A DNA stretch of 28,911 nt, from NCBI GenBank assembly GCA_938008535.1, contig CALLKF010000106.1, positions 1 through 28,911 on the forward strand. The letters run 5' to 3'. Under the pieces are notes generated by a model, which made no database searches, had not been told where the DNA came from, and was given only the letters and a program-made list of their open reading frames with translations. This DNA comes from an uncultured Saprospirales bacterium (lineage in GTDB: Bacteria > Bacteroidota > Bacteroidia > Chitinophagales > JADIYW01). Positions 7,734 to 17,470 of this stretch are shown here, one piece after another (position 1 is the first letter of the stretch; every line of letters starts with the position of its first letter). The position numbers and the translations under genes are program-made.

Positions 7734-8918
7734 TTATTGAATGATAATTTTGGAAAAATAATTGTCATTGTCAGTTTTTACCTGAATTTGATACATACCT
7801 TTTGCTAAATAAGAATAATCTAATTGAATGCTTTGTTGATTATTAAACAACTTTGAATCAACGATTTTTCCTGTTAAATCAAATACTTGCAAAACTGCTT
7901 GTTTGTAATTTTCATTTATTTCTAACGTAAAAAATCCGTTGGATGGATTTGGAAAAATTTGTGCTATTAGTGAATTAGTATTACGAACTGATGTAATTGT
8001 ACTCAAAGCTGAGCATGTAATTATTTTGTTTTGCAACGTATCAATATTTACTAAATTGGCAGCTGCATTGGTGTAAAAAGTAGTGATTGCATCGCAATCT
8101 CTTTTCAACCAAAAATCTAACCATGGTTTTAGCAATGCAATTACTCTTGCTTGTTGCTGTGCACGCGTAATATATACGTTTGATGCACAAGCTAATGTTT
8201 CACCTAATTCACATGGTGTTTCATTTGGATCGGCAAACTGACAATGCGAACCGTTTATGATATTGCCGAAGAATTTATATTCAGAAGTTAAGTTTTTATA
8301 CATGTCTAAGCTATTTCCTGCAGCTGGTGCCACACAATCCTTAGTTCCAGTAAAAACCAAAGCTGGTCTTCTACAAACTTTTGCTTTTGTAATTGCAGAT
8401 TCTGTATTAAAAGTCTCTGCAGCAGAAAAATTGAAAAAAGTAGTGATGTCATTTACATTTTGCATAGCTAAAAACGATGCACCACCACCCATGGAATGAC
8501 CACCTACAGCATTATAATCAGCAGTTTTACCAAAAAAAATCGAATTAGAAGAATCACCTAATGCTTTAATTGCACGTGCTACAAACGCTAAATCACTACC
8601 GAATTTACTGTGACTTGGAGGCACACCAGTTTCAGTTCCTGGAAATGCCAATATATAACCATAAGGCACTAATGCATTTACCAACCAATTATAGGCAGTT
8701 GGTTGCATCACAAAACCATGGCCAAATGAAATAACCGGAAATTTGCTGCCATCATCAATAATTGGAGTATTAATTCCATCTACACTTGATGGATAATAGA
8801 TATTGTTTGGAATATTTCGAGGACCATTCGAAACATATATTGAAGTTGTACCTACTTTATATATAGAAAAAGATGATAATGATATAAATAAGGAAATTGA
8901 AAGTAATATTTTTTTCAT
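7734..8918 (-). CDS. Secreted alpha/beta hydrolase with type IX secretion sorting domain
   Basis: The 394-residue protein starts with a signal peptide (MKKILLSISLFISLSSFSIY). The catalytic domain, about residues 20-285, is of the dienelactone-hydrolase/chlorophyllase/PET-hydrolase-like kind: an oxyanion segment FPVISFGHGF, nucleophile elbow GGHSMGGG, and an aspartate/histidine region (VFTGTKDCVAPAAG, then NGSHCQFADP). Four or more cysteines in the exported part may form disulfides. The last 75 residues are a type-A T9SS sorting domain (IFPNPSNGFFTLEIN, LTGKIVDSKLF, LAKGMYQIQVKTD), so the enzyme is exported across the outer membrane and perhaps anchored to the surface. Substrate is unknown; an ester or polyester is plausible. 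A large inverted repeat lies upstream at 8965-8992. Confidence 0.85.
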   Translation of the reverse strand: MKKILLSISLFISLSSFSIYKVGTTSIYVSNGPRNIPNNIYYPSSVDGINTPIIDDGSKFPVISFGHGFVMQPTAYNWLVNALVPYGYILAFPGTETGVPPSHSKFGSDLAFVARAIKALGDSSNSIFFGKTADYNAVGGHSMGGGASFLAMQNVNDITTFFNFSAAETFNTESAITKAKVCRRPALVFTGTKDCVAPAAGNSLDMYKNLTSEYKFFGNIINGSHCQFADPNETPCELGETLACASNVYITRAQQQARVIALLKPWLDFWLKRDCDAITTFYTNAAANLVNIDTLQNKIITCSALSTITSVRNTNSLIAQIFPNPSNGFFTLEINENYKQAVLQVFDLTGKIVDSKLFNNQQSIQLDYSYLAKGMYQIQVKTDNDNYFSKIIIQ

Positions 8919-8964
8919 AGAACTAATTTTATTGTTTACGAATCAAAAATAATGAATAATATAC

Positions 8965-8992
8965 AATTTACCAAACGTTTGTTTGGTAAATT
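8965..8992. promoter_or_regulatory. Perfect inverted repeat upstream of the T9SS hydrolase gene (operator or terminator)
   Basis: AATTTACCAAAC (8965-8976) and GTTTGGTAAATT (8981-8992) are perfect inverted copies around GTTT. It lies between tsaD, which ends at 9016, and the hydrolase start at 8918, all on the minus strand. There is no following T-run, so it reads more like an operator for a dimeric regulator than a terminator, but a tsaD terminator is possible. Confidence 0.5.
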
Positions 8993-9015
8993 CAATTATC
9001 TGTCAAGGTATTTAT

Positions 9016-10023
9016 TTACATTAATAACCTTGCTTCTATTGGAATGTTCAAAGAAGTGAACATATTTTTTAAGTATTTGTGATATGATGTTATAGCAATC
9101 ATTCCAGCGTTATCTGTGCAGTATTGAAAGTCAGGAATGTATGTATTCCAATTATTTTTTAAACCAAATTCAGTTAATTGTTTTCTCAATTCAGAATTTG
9201 CACTTACACCACCAGCAATGGCAATTTCATTAATATTCAATTCTGTAGCTGCTTTGTGTATTTTTTTAATTAAAATCGATATAATTGCATGTTGAACAGA
9301 AGCACAAATATCATTCAAATTTTCTTGAATAAAATATGGATTTGATTTTATTTCATTTTGTAAAAAGTAAAGAATACTTGTTTTAATTCCACTAAATGAA
9401 AAATTTAAACCATCTACATTTGTTTGTGCAAATTTATACGCCATTGGATTTCCAAGTTGCGCATATTTATCAATTAGTGGTCCACCAGGATATGGCAAAT
9501 TCAATAATTTTGCAGTTTTATCAAATGCTTCACCAGCAGCATCATCTAACGTCTCACCAATTATTTCCATGTCTAAATAATCCTTAACCAACACAATCTG
9601 TGTGTGACCGCCAGAAACCGTTAAACATAAAAATGGAAATTTCGGTATTGGTTCGTCAATAAAATGAGCCAATACATGTGCTTGCATGTGATGAACATCA
9701 ATCAACGGAATATTGAGTGCTTGCGCCATAGATTTTGCAAACATACCACCTACCAACAAGGAACCGAGCAGACCTGGCCCACGTGTAAAAGCAATTGCAG
9801 AAATATCAGCATTGGTTACGTTTGCTTTTTTCATGGCTTCTGCAACCACAGGAATAATGTTTTTTGCATGTTCTCGACTTGCCAATTCGGGCACCACACC
9901 ACCGTATTGTTCATGTATTTTTTGATTGGCTGTTAAATTAGAAACTACTTTACCATCAATGCAGACAGATGCAGATGTATCATCGCAGGAAGATTCAATA
10001 GCTAGTATAACGATTTGAGGCAT
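9016..10023 (-). CDS. tsaD: tRNA N6-adenosine threonylcarbamoyltransferase TsaD
   Basis: TsaD catalyses the last step of t6A37 formation on ANN-decoding tRNAs, with TsaB and TsaE. The 335-residue length is typical. It has the ASKHA-fold start VILAIESSCDDTSASV, the metal-binding pair His112/His116 in HHMQAHVLAH, the GGVVPELASREH segment, SGGHTQIV, GEAFDKTAKLL, and the C-terminal GGVSANSELR and FQYCTDNAGMIA motifs. The gene is divergent from the TamB-like gene, with 44 bp between their start codons. All key residues appear intact. Confidence 0.95.
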   Translation of the reverse strand: MPQIVILAIESSCDDTSASVCIDGKVVSNLTANQKIHEQYGGVVPELASREHAKNIIPVVAEAMKKANVTNADISAIAFTRGPGLLGSLLVGGMFAKSMAQALNIPLIDVHHMQAHVLAHFIDEPIPKFPFLCLTVSGGHTQIVLVKDYLDMEIIGETLDDAAGEAFDKTAKLLNLPYPGGPLIDKYAQLGNPMAYKFAQTNVDGLNFSFSGIKTSILYFLQNEIKSNPYFIQENLNDICASVQHAIISILIKKIHKAATELNINEIAIAGGVSANSELRKQLTEFGLKNNWNTYIPDFQYCTDNAGMIAITSYHKYLKNMFTSLNIPIEARLLM

Positions 10024-10043
10024 AATTATTGCTTATTTTACCT

Positions 10044-10051
10044 TAATTTTG
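10044..10051 (+). promoter_or_regulatory. Likely promoter of the TamB-like gene (-7 TAATTTTG)
   Basis: TAATTTTG matches TAnnTTTG and lies 16 bp before the TTG start codon at 10068. No proper -33 TTTG is at the usual spacing. Confidence 0.4.
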
Positions 10052-10067
10052 CAACTTTCTCTATTAC

Positions 10068-13000
10068 TTGAAAAAATTCTTCAAATATACGTTCCGAACT
10101 GTCTTAACAATCGTTTTGTTAGTACTACTCTTATTTGTTACAACGTACTATTTAATTCAACAACCTAAAGTGCAAACTTATTTGGTACACAAAGTAAGTG
10201 ATATTTTATCAAAACAATTAGGCAACGAAGTAAAAATTGATTCAGTCAACCTAAAATTTATCAAAACTTTAGAAATTCATAACGTTTATGTTTCCTCTAA
10301 CAAAAGTAAAAAAGACACCATTTTATTTGTCAATAAATTATATGTTGATGTTTTAATTGGAGAAACATTAATTGATCAAATTACCAATTTAAAAGGTGGA
10401 AAAATACATGTAGATAATTTGGAATTAGATGGTGTGAAATTTAAAGGTTACCGAGCCATTAATGATAGTTTATTTAATTTTAGTTTTATATTACAAAAAT
10501 TTGCTTCGAAAGAAAAAAACCAAAAGGATAGTAAAACAAGTAATCCAATCGATTTAAAAATAAATAAATTAAAACTGAAAAATGGAAATTTAGTTTTTGA
10601 TGATCATTACAAAGATAGACGTTTCGATATTCGATTTAAAAAAGTATTTGTTGATGTGCGTGAATTTTCTCTCAATAAATTAAAAATTGATGCGAAAAAT
10701 TTAGAATTAGAAGAACCTTATTTTAAATTGACTGATTATAATGAAGTGCCAAATGCACCCAAAGATCCAAACAAAAAAAGTAAAATGTTTGATGTCCAAG
10801 GTTTAGGTAAAATTCTAAATTTAACTGTTGACAAATTATCGATTGTAAATGGCACACATGCTATGGATTTTAAAAAGAAAGACCAAAAAGCTGGACTCTT
10901 TTTAATTAGTCAAATGAAAATTCACGACATCAATTTAAATTTTTCTGAATACCGTTGGGATTCGACAGGAATGCATGTAAAAATGAATAAACTTGAAGCA
11001 AATGCTGACAATGGTTTGTTGTTAAAAAAATTAAATGCAAAAGTACTTTTAGATAATGGTGGAATTTATTTAGATGACGCTGATATTGCGTTCAATAATT
11101 CTGTTTTTAAAACCAACTTATCGCTGCAATTTATGACTGGCGATTGGACTTCATTCAAGAATTTTGAGAACGATGTGATTATGAAAGCTGATGTTACTGA
11201 ACTCAATGCAAAATCAAAAGACATCGCAACATTTGCACCAAAAATATTAAAATTTATTCCAAATGATTTATATATGCGCGGTTACATTAAAGGTAATTTA
11301 GCCAATTTACGTGTCAATAAATTATATGTTACTACTGGAAAGAATACAGTGATTGATATCACTGGAAACATCAAAGGTTTACCACACATCAACCAAACGT
11401 TGTTTGATTTAAAAGTGAACGAACTCAAAACAAATCCTACAGATTTAAAAGGAATTTTGTCGTACATAAAATTGCCACCACAATTAGATAAAGCTGGCAA
11501 CCTTTCGTTCAAAGGTACTTACTTTGGTTTCATTAATGATTTCGTGGCAAAAGGAACTTTAAACAGTACTGGTTACGGAAATGTAGTGACAGATATTCGA
11601 ATGAGTTTTCCAAAAGGACAAGCACCAAATTATTCTGGAAAAGTGGTGGCAACTGGCTTGAACTTGGCAGCAATTACTGGCAATTCCAAACTTTTTGGAA
11701 CTGTTGATTTGGATCTTGTTGCTGATGGAAAAGGTTTTAACGCAAAACAATTAAACACCAAAATTACCGGAACTATTCGAAATTTTTATTTGAATGGATT
11801 TGTGTTTGATAAAATAAAAGTAAATGGATTTATAGACAAAAAGAAGTTTTCTGGAAAAGCATTTTTTGATGACAATTGTTTCTTAGTTGATTTTAATGGT
11901 GTTGTTGATTTGAATGATAAACTACCAAAATTTGATTTTAAAACCAGCATCAAAAATGCAGATTTACGCAAGCTAAATATTTCCAAAGATTCGATTATGA
12001 TTTCGTTAGATGGCGAAATTCATGGCACTGGAAAAAGCTTAGACAACATCAATGGAACAGGTATTTTTAGCAATATTATTATACAAAATTCAAAAGATAT
12101 TTTAGCACTTTCTGATGTTGGTATCAACATGAAAAATAATGGAAACGATAGAAATTATGCTATCACTTCTGATCAGTTTAATGCAAATATAAAAGGTATG
12201 TTTGATCCGCTTTCGATTGTTCCATCGATGAAAGTATTTTTAAGTAATTATACCAAATTAATTCATCCAACAGAAAAAGATTATAAGAAATTAAAACCAC
12301 AACAACTAGACGCAGATATTACGCTAAAATCTGATTTTGGTTTGTTTAAAGTGTTTGTTCCGAAACTACAATACATCAGCGAATTAAATCTAAAAGCAAA
12401 CATAAATACAAACACAAACTTGCTACATATTGATGCAAATATGGATTCATCTGTTTATGATAAAATCAGTTTAAATACTATAAAAATAGATGGCAATATT
12501 GTAGATAAAAATTTTATTTTAAATGCTGATGTCAAAAAATTACAAACTGGAAAAACTGTAATTAACAATATCAATTTAGGTGCAAATTCGTCTTTAGAAC
12601 AACTACTTTCAAATCTTTCTGTTTCTGAAGATACATCAGCAAATGCTTTACGTTTGCAATCTACATTAGATTTTAGAGGTGATAGTATTGTAGCCAAAAT
12701 TATAGATTCTAAGTTAAAAATAAACAATAAAATCTGGCAAGTTCAGAAAGGAAATCAAGTAACTATTATCGATAGTATTTTTATCACTGATAATTTTTCG
12801 TTGGTACAAGGTGATCAAAAAATCACCATTCAAAATGGTAGAAATTCTTTAGAAGATGCTAAAATAAATATTGAAAATTTATACTTGCCAGACATTACTC
12901 AATTAGTAGATACAAATGATTTATTGAAAAATGGACGACTCACTGGTAACGTAAATCTTAAACATATTTTAACTAAAATGCAAGTAAATGCTGATGTTAC

Positions 13001-14894
13001 AGTAAATGATTTACAAGTGCTTGATTACAAAGTGAAGGTGATTGGTTTGAGTGGAATTTATGGAAAAAATGGAAAAAAAATGGTCGAGGTTTCTGGCTCG
13101 CTTGACGATAAAGATTATCAATTGGCTTTTGATGGAACGTATGATATGCAAGAAAAAGGCAAAGAAAAATTTGATGTAACAGCTGATATAGACAAATTGA
13201 ATTTAAGTTTTTTAGAAACCATTTTGAAGAAAGAATTATTAGTGCCACGCGCGTTTGTAAAAGGTCGAATAAATGTTTCTGGAAACTTAAAAAATCCAAT
13301 TTTAAACGGTGAAGCTCAAATCATTGATACGGCGATTTTAAAACTAAGATACTTAGGAACAACTTTTAAAATGGTAGATGAAAAAATAAAATTAAACAGT
13401 GCAGGTTTTGATTTTGGTGAAATGAATTTGTATGATAATTTTGGAAATACAGCTACACTTTCTGGAAAATTATTTCATAATGGATTTAAAGACTGGAAAG
13501 CAAAAGCTTATGTGTATGCACCAGATGGATATAATTTTATGAATACTTCATTCGATGACAATCAAGATTTTTATGGAAAAGTATTTGCAAAAGGCGATGT
13601 TGATATTGATGGTTATTTTAGCGATTTAAAAATTGATGCAAACGTAAAAACATTAAAAAATACTGAATTTAATTTACCAGTTTCTGGCAAAACTGCTGAC
13701 AAAGGTTATGCATGGGTAAAATTTGTAGATCCGAAAGAAACTACAAAAGCAATTGAATACAAATCGAAATTAAATGGTTTAAATATTACGCTAAACATTG
13801 AAGCAACACCAGATGCAACTGCTAATATTATTCTTGACCAATCTGCAAATGATAAAATTGCAGGAAAAGGTGCAGGAAATATAACGCTTACCATGAATAA
13901 AAAAGGTGAAATAAATATTGATGGTGTGTATGATATTTCTGAAGGAAAATATGATTTCAGTTTTCAAGGCGCGTTGAATAAAACATTTAAAATTAAGAAA
14001 GGTAGTACTATAACTTTTAATGGAAAACCAACCGATGCAGACTTAAATATTACTGCCTTGTACAACGTAAAAAATGCATCTGTACGCAATATTTTTGATA
14101 GTACCAATGCACTGCGAAACAGAACGTTTCCTGTAGATTTAAATTTGAGAATTACCAATACTTTAGAAAAACCAAAAATCGGATTCGTTATTACACCAAC
14201 TGAAGGAACTATTTCTGCTCAAACAGAAGAATTGAAACGCAAATTAGAAGAAATTTCTGCGAATGAAAATGATGTAAATAATAATGCAGCAACACTTCTT
14301 TTATTCAATACATTTTTCCCAACTGGAACAGCTTCTGACCAAAAATTAACTGGATTTTCGAGTACTGTAACTGATTTAGTTTTTAGCCAATTATCCAATA
14401 TTATTTCCAAAGGTTTATCGCAATTAATACCTGGTGCTCAATTAGATGTAGTATTAAACGATATTGAAAGCAAATCGCGCAATTTTGGATTTAGTTATAA
14501 ACAAGAATTATTTGGCAACAGAATTATTTTAACTATTGGTGGAAACGTGAATTTTGGCAGCACAGAAACAAATACAACTGGATTGCCTACCAGTGGACAA
14601 ACCAACAGAAACACTGCAGTTGCTGGTGATTTTATTTTAGAATATTTAGTAACGCAAGATGGAAGAATTCGTTTAAAAACATTTGCCAGAACTGCCAATT
14701 ATGATATTTTAAATCAAGATAAAATACGAACTGGTGGTGCCATCTCTTTCCAAAAAGATTTTGATAGTTTTAAAGAATTATTTACAACTAAAAAACAAAA
14801 GGAAAAACAACAAGAAGAGCAAAAACCAGAACCTATACTACCTAAAGAACAACCGATTATAGATTCATTACGCAAAGAACCTGAAATACAATAA
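10068..14894 (+). CDS. TamB-like translocation/lipid-transport protein (DUF490)
   Basis: This 1608-residue protein is the Bacteroidota form of TamB, an AsmA/TamB-type bridge from the inner membrane to the outer membrane that moves phospholipids and helps insert outer-membrane proteins. An N-terminal membrane anchor spans about residues 9-31 (YTFRTVLTIVLLVLLLFVTT), then a long repetitive beta-rich shaft follows (many 'LKING.GNLVFD'-style strands). The C-terminal DUF490 region holds the hallmark GTISAQTEELKRKLEE, LLLFNTFFPTG and KSRNFGFSYKQELFGNRI segments. A charged Lys/Gln/Glu/Pro-rich tail ends the protein. The start is TTG at 10068, giving MKKFFKYTF. It is transcribed away from tsaD. Nearby OMP partners (TamA/BamA) are not in the window. 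Confidence 0.9.
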   Translation: MKKFFKYTFRTVLTIVLLVLLLFVTTYYLIQQPKVQTYLVHKVSDILSKQLGNEVKIDSVNLKFIKTLEIHNVYVSSNKSKKDTILFVNKLYVDVLIGETLIDQITNLKGGKIHVDNLELDGVKFKGYRAINDSLFNFSFILQKFASKEKNQKDSKTSNPIDLKINKLKLKNGNLVFDDHYKDRRFDIRFKKVFVDVREFSLNKLKIDAKNLELEEPYFKLTDYNEVPNAPKDPNKKSKMFDVQGLGKILNLTVDKLSIVNGTHAMDFKKKDQKAGLFLISQMKIHDINLNFSEYRWDSTGMHVKMNKLEANADNGLLLKKLNAKVLLDNGGIYLDDADIAFNNSVFKTNLSLQFMTGDWTSFKNFENDVIMKADVTELNAKSKDIATFAPKILKFIPNDLYMRGYIKGNLANLRVNKLYVTTGKNTVIDITGNIKGLPHINQTLFDLKVNELKTNPTDLKGILSYIKLPPQLDKAGNLSFKGTYFGFINDFVAKGTLNSTGYGNVVTDIRMSFPKGQAPNYSGKVVATGLNLAAITGNSKLFGTVDLDLVADGKGFNAKQLNTKITGTIRNFYLNGFVFDKIKVNGFIDKKKFSGKAFFDDNCFLVDFNGVVDLNDKLPKFDFKTSIKNADLRKLNISKDSIMISLDGEIHGTGKSLDNINGTGIFSNIIIQNSKDILALSDVGINMKNNGNDRNYAITSDQFNANIKGMFDPLSIVPSMKVFLSNYTKLIHPTEKDYKKLKPQQLDADITLKSDFGLFKVFVPKLQYISELNLKANINTNTNLLHIDANMDSSVYDKISLNTIKIDGNIVDKNFILNADVKKLQTGKTVINNINLGANSSLEQLLSNLSVSEDTSANALRLQSTLDFRGDSIVAKIIDSKLKINNKIWQVQKGNQVTIIDSIFITDNFSLVQGDQKITIQNGRNSLEDAKINIENLYLPDITQLVDTNDLLKNGRLTGNVNLKHILTKMQVNADVTVNDLQVLDYKVKVIGLSGIYGKNGKKMVEVSGSLDDKDYQLAFDGTYDMQEKGKEKFDVTADIDKLNLSFLETILKKELLVPRAFVKGRINVSGNLKNPILNGEAQIIDTAILKLRYLGTTFKMVDEKIKLNSAGFDFGEMNLYDNFGNTATLSGKLFHNGFKDWKAKAYVYAPDGYNFMNTSFDDNQDFYGKVFAKGDVDIDGYFSDLKIDANVKTLKNTEFNLPVSGKTADKGYAWVKFVDPKETTKAIEYKSKLNGLNITLNIEATPDATANIILDQSANDKIAGKGAGNITLTMNKKGEINIDGVYDISEGKYDFSFQGALNKTFKIKKGSTITFNGKPTDADLNITALYNVKNASVRNIFDSTNALRNRTFPVDLNLRITNTLEKPKIGFVITPTEGTISAQTEELKRKLEEISANENDVNNNAATLLLFNTFFPTGTASDQKLTGFSSTVTDLVFSQLSNIISKGLSQLIPGAQLDVVLNDIESKSRNFGFSYKQELFGNRIILTIGGNVNFGSTETNTTGLPTSGQTNRNTAVAGDFILEYLVTQDGRIRLKTFARTANYDILNQDKIRTGGAISFQKDFDSFKELFTTKKQKEKQQEEQKPEPILPKEQPIIDSLRKEPEIQ

Positions 14895-15109
14895 GATTTG
14901 TAAAGGTATTTTTTTAATCAAAATTTAAATTGAGCATGCGACGTAAGGAAATAGTGACGTTTTTTTTTATCGCTGAATAAATTGATTTGTGTAATTGATA
15001 AGATTTTATTTGCTGATTTAAATTACTAGAATAACAGGTAGAATATGATTTGCTCTACTATAATTATGTAACATTCCTTTACTTCTTTGTGTTTTCTGTG
15101 TGAAATAAA

Positions 15110-16039
15110 TCAATGAAAAAACTCAGCTAAATATCGTTCTGCATCTAAAGCAGCCATGCAGCCAGAACCTGCAGATGTTACAGCTTGTCGGTAAATTTTA
15201 TCTTGCACATCGCCTGCTGCAAACACACCAGCAACCTTAGTTTTGGTTGAACCAGGAATTGTAATTAAATAACCAGTTTCATCCATTTCTAAATAGTCTT
15301 TAAAAATGTCTGAGTTCGGTTTGTGTCCAATGGCAACGAAAAAACCTTCTACTTTTATTTCTGATAACTCATTGGTTGTTCTATTTTTAAGTCGAACACC
15401 TTCCACTTTAAATTGACCTAAAACTTCATCGGTTTCCTGGTTCCAGTAAATCGTAATATTGTCTTTTGCTATCACTCTGTCTTGCATAATTTTGGATGCA
15501 CGCATCTTGTCGCTGCGCACAATCATGTGTACATGCGGACACAAATTCGATAAATACAATGCTTCTTCACAAGCTGTGTCACCAGCACCAACAATAGCAA
15601 CTTCTTTTCCTTTAAATAAAAAACCATCGCAAACTGCACAGGCAGAAACACCGCTTCCGTTTAATCGTTTTTCAGATGGTATTCCAAGCCATTTTGCTTC
15701 AGCACCTGTTGCTATAATAATTGAATTTGCATGAATTTCGGTTTCTTCATCAATCCAAACTTTATGTACTTTTTCTGAGAAATCTACTTTGGTAACTAAG
15801 CCAAAACGAACATCAGCACCAACGCGTTCAGCTTGTTTTTGGAAATCATCCATCATTTTCGGACCCGTTACCGCATCTGGATAACCTGGATAATTTTCTA
15901 CGTCAGTCGTCGTCATTAATTGTCCACCAGGTTGTAAACCTGTATATAAAACAGGTTTTAAGTTAGCGCGTGCAGCATAAATAGCGGCTGTATATCCAGC
16001 CGGACCAGCACCAATGATTAAGCAATTTACAGTTTCCAT
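15110..16039 (-). CDS. trxB: Thioredoxin reductase
   Basis: TrxB is an FAD- and NADPH-dependent enzyme that reduces thioredoxin in the cytoplasm. The 309 residues contain the FAD-binding GAGPAG (10-15), the redox-active CAVC (Cys134, Cys137, a common variant of CATC), the NADPH-binding GAGDTACEEAL and the C-terminal FAD motif GVFAAGDVQDKIYRQAVTSA. The gene converges with the TamB-like gene across a 215-bp gap in which I see no gene and no convincing hairpin. Confidence 0.95.
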   Translation of the reverse strand: METVNCLIIGAGPAGYTAAIYAARANLKPVLYTGLQPGGQLMTTTDVENYPGYPDAVTGPKMMDDFQKQAERVGADVRFGLVTKVDFSEKVHKVWIDEETEIHANSIIIATGAEAKWLGIPSEKRLNGSGVSACAVCDGFLFKGKEVAIVGAGDTACEEALYLSNLCPHVHMIVRSDKMRASKIMQDRVIAKDNITIYWNQETDEVLGQFKVEGVRLKNRTTNELSEIKVEGFFVAIGHKPNSDIFKDYLEMDETGYLITIPGSTKTKVAGVFAAGDVQDKIYRQAVTSAGSGCMAALDAERYLAEFFH

Positions 16040-16129
16040 ATTGAATGAATGAATTGTAGAATTAGAGAATAAATGAATTTAGTTATAGTGAACTTGCCAA
16101 GATATAACACAACACGAAAGTAAAAAGTT

Positions 16130-16723
16130 CTATTTTGATAATAGAATTAATTGATGATGAATTGTCAACACTTGTTCTATCAATGGTTGAGAATGATCAT
16201 TATAAATAACAAAATCAGCACGTTTCATTTTTTCATCTTCAGAAAGTTGTTTATCAATTCTTTCCAGCACCTCTTTTCTGCTGATCTTATCTCGTTTTAT
16301 TGTACGTGCAATTCTATCTTCGATTGGTGCAAAAACAGTAATAATTTTATCTAACAATTTATAGCTACCACTTTCAAAAAGAATAGCTGCTTCATATAAA
16401 GTATAATTTTCATAATGATGTGTTTGATACCAATCTAAAGTATCTTGAAAAACGGCAGGATGCACAATTGAATTGAGTTGTTGCAGTAAATTTTTATCAT
16501 GAAATGCTTTATCAGCAATGTGTTTTCGGTTGAGTTGACCATTTTCATCATAAGCATCTGAACCAAATAGTTTTTTTATTTGATTAATTACATCGGCATC
16601 AGCAACCATAATTTCCTTAGCACGCACATCAGCATAATAAATTGGAATACCAAGCGTGGCAAAAATCTGACAAACGGTAGTTTTTCCGCTACCAATTCCA
16701 CCTGTGATACCAATCTTTAACAT
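16130..16723 (-). CDS. coaE: Dephospho-CoA kinase
   Basis: CoaE phosphorylates dephospho-CoA at the 3'-hydroxyl, the last step of coenzyme A synthesis. The 197 residues have the P-loop GGIGSGKTT (8-16), the YYADVRAKEIM segment, HPAVFQDTLDW, the family signature LYEAAILFESG and a closing helical part with DRIARTIKRDKISRKEVLERI. It lies between yajC and trxB on the same strand. Confidence 0.95.
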   Translation of the reverse strand: MLKIGITGGIGSGKTTVCQIFATLGIPIYYADVRAKEIMVADADVINQIKKLFGSDAYDENGQLNRKHIADKAFHDKNLLQQLNSIVHPAVFQDTLDWYQTHHYENYTLYEAAILFESGSYKLLDKIITVFAPIEDRIARTIKRDKISRKEVLERIDKQLSEDEKMKRADFVIYNDHSQPLIEQVLTIHHQLILLSK

Positions 16724-16767
16724 AGAGATTTATTGAACACTGATTTAACAGATTTTATAAAATAAAA

Positions 16768-16788
16768 ATGATTTTTGTATAAAATCAT
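16768..16788 (-). terminator. Probable yajC terminator
   Basis: ATGATTTT (16768-16775) pairs with AAAATCAT (16781-16788) around a 5-nt loop. On the minus strand a TTTTATTTTA tract follows. It lies just after the yajC stop codon and before coaE. Confidence 0.5.
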
Positions 16789-16817
16789 AATAATCTTTAA
16801 AATCCGAGTTCTATTTT

Positions 16818-17150
16818 CTATTTCGTTTCAGTTGAAGCAGTATTCACTGCTTTAGTCAACTCTGGATTAATAGAAGATTTTTCCATTTTTAAACGAGTGG
16901 GTCCATCTACTTGTACCAAAATCGTGTTATCTTCATTGATAGCCGTAATTTTTCCGTGAATTCCAGAAGTCGTAATAACTTTATCGCCAACTTTAATAGA
17001 TTCTAAGAATACTTGTGCTTCTTTTTGTTTTTTGTTTTGTGGACGAATCAAGAAAAAGTAAAAAACCACACCCATCAACAACAACATGATTGGCAGTTGC
17101 ATTGGATTTGCTGCACCACCTGCTTGTAATAAAAATAAAAGAGAATTCAT
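16818..17150 (-). CDS. yajC: Preprotein translocase accessory subunit YajC
   Basis: YajC is a small inner-membrane protein that associates with SecDF and the Sec translocon. The 110 residues have one membrane segment at about 17-36 (MQLPIMLLLMGVVFYFFLIR) followed by the family signature RPQNKKQKEAQVFLESIKVG and DKVITTSGIHGKI. The gene has a strong promoter at 17168-17198. SecD and SecF are not adjacent. Confidence 0.95.
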   Translation of the reverse strand: MNSLLFLLQAGGAANPMQLPIMLLLMGVVFYFFLIRPQNKKQKEAQVFLESIKVGDKVITTSGIHGKITAINEDNTILVQVDGPTRLKMEKSSINPELTKAVNTASTETK

Positions 17151-17167
17151 TGTAATAATTTAGGTTG

Positions 17168-17198
17168 CAAATCTATCACTCTAAATAGAATAATCAAA
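17168..17198 (-). promoter_or_regulatory. yajC promoter
   Basis: On the minus strand TTTG (17195-17198) is separated by 19 bp from TAGATTTG (17168-17175), a textbook Bacteroidota promoter 17 bp upstream of the yajC start codon. Confidence 0.75.
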
Positions 17199-17249
17199 AT
17201 AATGAATCATTAAATAACCTTGCAGCAACGTTTTTGAACGCAGATAATG

Positions 17250-17470
17250 CTTGCCACCGTCTGTTAGGTCTCTGCCACCGATTCGCAAGTCTCTGTCATC
17301 GATTAGTAGATCTCTGTCACCGATTAGCAGGTCTCTGCCACCGTTTCGCAGGTCTCTGCCACCGTTTCGCAGGTCTCTGTCACCGTTTCGCAGATCTCTG
17401 CCACCGATTAGCAGGTCTCTGCCACCGTTTCGCTGGTCTCTGCCACCGTTTCGCTGGTCTCTGCCACCAT
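17250..17470 (-). repeat. Tandem 21-bp repeat array, left arm (inverted orientation)
   Basis: About ten and a half copies of a 21-bp unit (TCTGCCACCG…CGCAGGTC) lie head to tail from 17250, with unit starts at 17271, 17292, 17313 and so on to 17460. Copies differ by substitutions only, never by length. The reverse complement of the unit matches the units at 17481-17571 and 22556-22721 at about two thirds of positions (shared core CTGCGAA), so this arm is the same family in opposite orientation. It lies in the divergent space between yajC and the aldehyde dehydrogenase gene. The array is open in some frames and could encode CHRFAGL-type heptapeptides, but there is no ribosome binding site or good start codon, so I treat it as non-coding. 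Confidence 0.9.

Noticed and set aside
9396..9936. Plus-strand His/Cys-rich frames inside tsaD
   Set aside because: Antisense shadows of a well-conserved gene; no start signals.
14895..15109. Small gene or terminator in the TamB-trxB convergent gap
   Set aside because: No open frame with a start signal and no convincing hairpin, only a weak GACGT direct repeat and a T tract.
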